A DNA stretch of 30,641 nt from Lachnospiraceae bacterium (lineage in GTDB: Bacteria; Bacillota; Clostridia; Lachnospirales; Lachnospiraceae), in the NCBI GenBank assembly GCA_016294075.1, contig JAEDCQ010000020.1:1-30641 (forward strand). The letters are read 5' to 3'. Within the stretch, counting starts at the first letter, position 1, and each line of letters begins with the position of its first letter. A program made the translations under genes and the position numbers. Shown here in pieces: positions 30,260-30,641 of this stretch. The notes under the pieces were generated by a model. The model was not told the origin of the DNA. It saw only the letters and a program-made list of their open reading frames with translations, and did not search any database.

Positions 30260-30641
30260 ATGGAAGCATATCTGATATTGGAAGACGGTACCGTTTTTAC
30301 GGGAACCTCAATAGGTGTACAAAAAGAAATTATCAGCGAGATTGTGTTTAATACCTCCATGACAGGTTATCTGGAGGTATTAACCGACCCGTCATATGCA
30401 GGACAGTCGGTATGTATGACATATCCGCTGATTGGAAACTACGGAATTTGTATGGAAGATGCGGAATCCGACAGACCGTGGGCAGACGGTTTTATAGTAA
30501 GGGAATTGTCGCGTCTTCCGAGTAATTTCCGCTCACAGCAGACGATTAGGGAGTATCTTGAGCAGAATGATGTTACAGGTATTGAAGGCATTGATACGAG
30601 AGCCCTTACAAAGCTTCTGCGTGAAAAGGGAACTATGAATG
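30260..30641 (+). CDS. carA: Carbamoyl phosphate synthetase small subunit, N-terminal part (runs off the window)
   Basis: The first 127 codons of a protein whose N-terminus matches CarA: AYLILEDGTVFTGTSIG, EIVFNTSMTGYLEVLTDPSYAGQ, TYPLIGNYGI and GIEGIDTRALTKLLREKG. CarA is a class I glutamine amidotransferase that feeds ammonia to CarB for carbamoyl phosphate, shared by pyrimidine and arginine synthesis. Its C-terminal catalytic region lies beyond the window. AAGG precedes ATG 30260. It continues the purF-pyrG-gltB-gltD run after a 54-base gap without a terminator, so it is probably in the same transcript; carB would be expected next. Confidence 0.95.
   Translation, partial: MEAYLILEDGTVFTGTSIGVQKEIISEIVFNTSMTGYLEVLTDPSYAGQSVCMTYPLIGNYGICMEDAESDRPWADGFIVRELSRLPSNFRSQQTIREYLEQNDVTGIEGIDTRALTKLLREKGTMN

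Noticed and set aside
1..30641. CRISPR arrays, tRNA, rRNA, insertion sequences or prophage genes
   Set aside because: No regularly spaced repeats, transposase or integrase frames, or recognisable structural RNA genes were seen on either strand.

Overview
The window looks like chromosomal DNA of an anaerobic, spore-forming member of the Clostridia, most probably a Lachnospiraceae. The evidence is the low G+C content, strong AGGAGG ribosome-binding sites, a type III (GlnN) glutamine synthetase, two small CotF-type spore coat genes, a SplB-like radical SAM protein, an AbrB-type regulator and a clustered glutamine/glutamate gene set. All gene calls rest on reading the translated sequence; no database search was possible.

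Layout. (1) 1-6530: a MarR-TauE/SafE operon with a tandem operator, a YjdF-like membrane protein, a radical SAM protein ending in a sliding-clamp-type motif, a small XRE regulator overlapping a four-helix membrane protein, a chemoreceptor without an extracellular sensor, and a DUF1624-type acetyltransferase-like membrane protein. (2) 6557-8813: a SAM methyltransferase divergent from a GMP synthase whose glutaminase domain is collapsed. (3) 8814-9281: a 468-base gene-free stretch with a doubled TTTGATAACA repeat, a strong terminator and nested inverted repeats. (4) 9257-11437: a biotin unit, bioY-DUF1284-birA, with a good BirA operator over the bioY promoter. (5) 11469-15411: an abrB-acyltransferase pair on the minus strand, two spore coat genes, a family 2 glycosyltransferase with a C-terminal winged-helix-like region, and a uridine-kinase-like P-loop protein. 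(6) 15488-18660: asnB-purC behind a leader terminator, an unusual hairpin region that may carry a tiny ORF, and a cupin gene. (7) 18676-30641: glnN on the minus strand, divergent from purF-pyrG-gltB-gltD-carA (carA runs off the end).

The right half concerns the use of glutamine nitrogen. GlnN makes glutamine, GltBD turns glutamine and 2-oxoglutarate into glutamate, and PurF, PyrG, CarA, AsnB and (by descent) GuaA are glutamine amidotransferases feeding purine, CTP, carbamoyl phosphate/pyrimidine/arginine and asparagine synthesis. Four of these units (asnB, glnN, purF, pyrG) have an intrinsic terminator between promoter or upstream gene and start codon. The divergent glnN and purF leaders share a near-identical 16-base motif that can fold into a small six-base-loop hairpin overlapping the terminator. 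This arrangement suggests transcription antitermination, possibly by an ANTAR (NitR-like) protein, and is the most interesting regulatory signal in the window.
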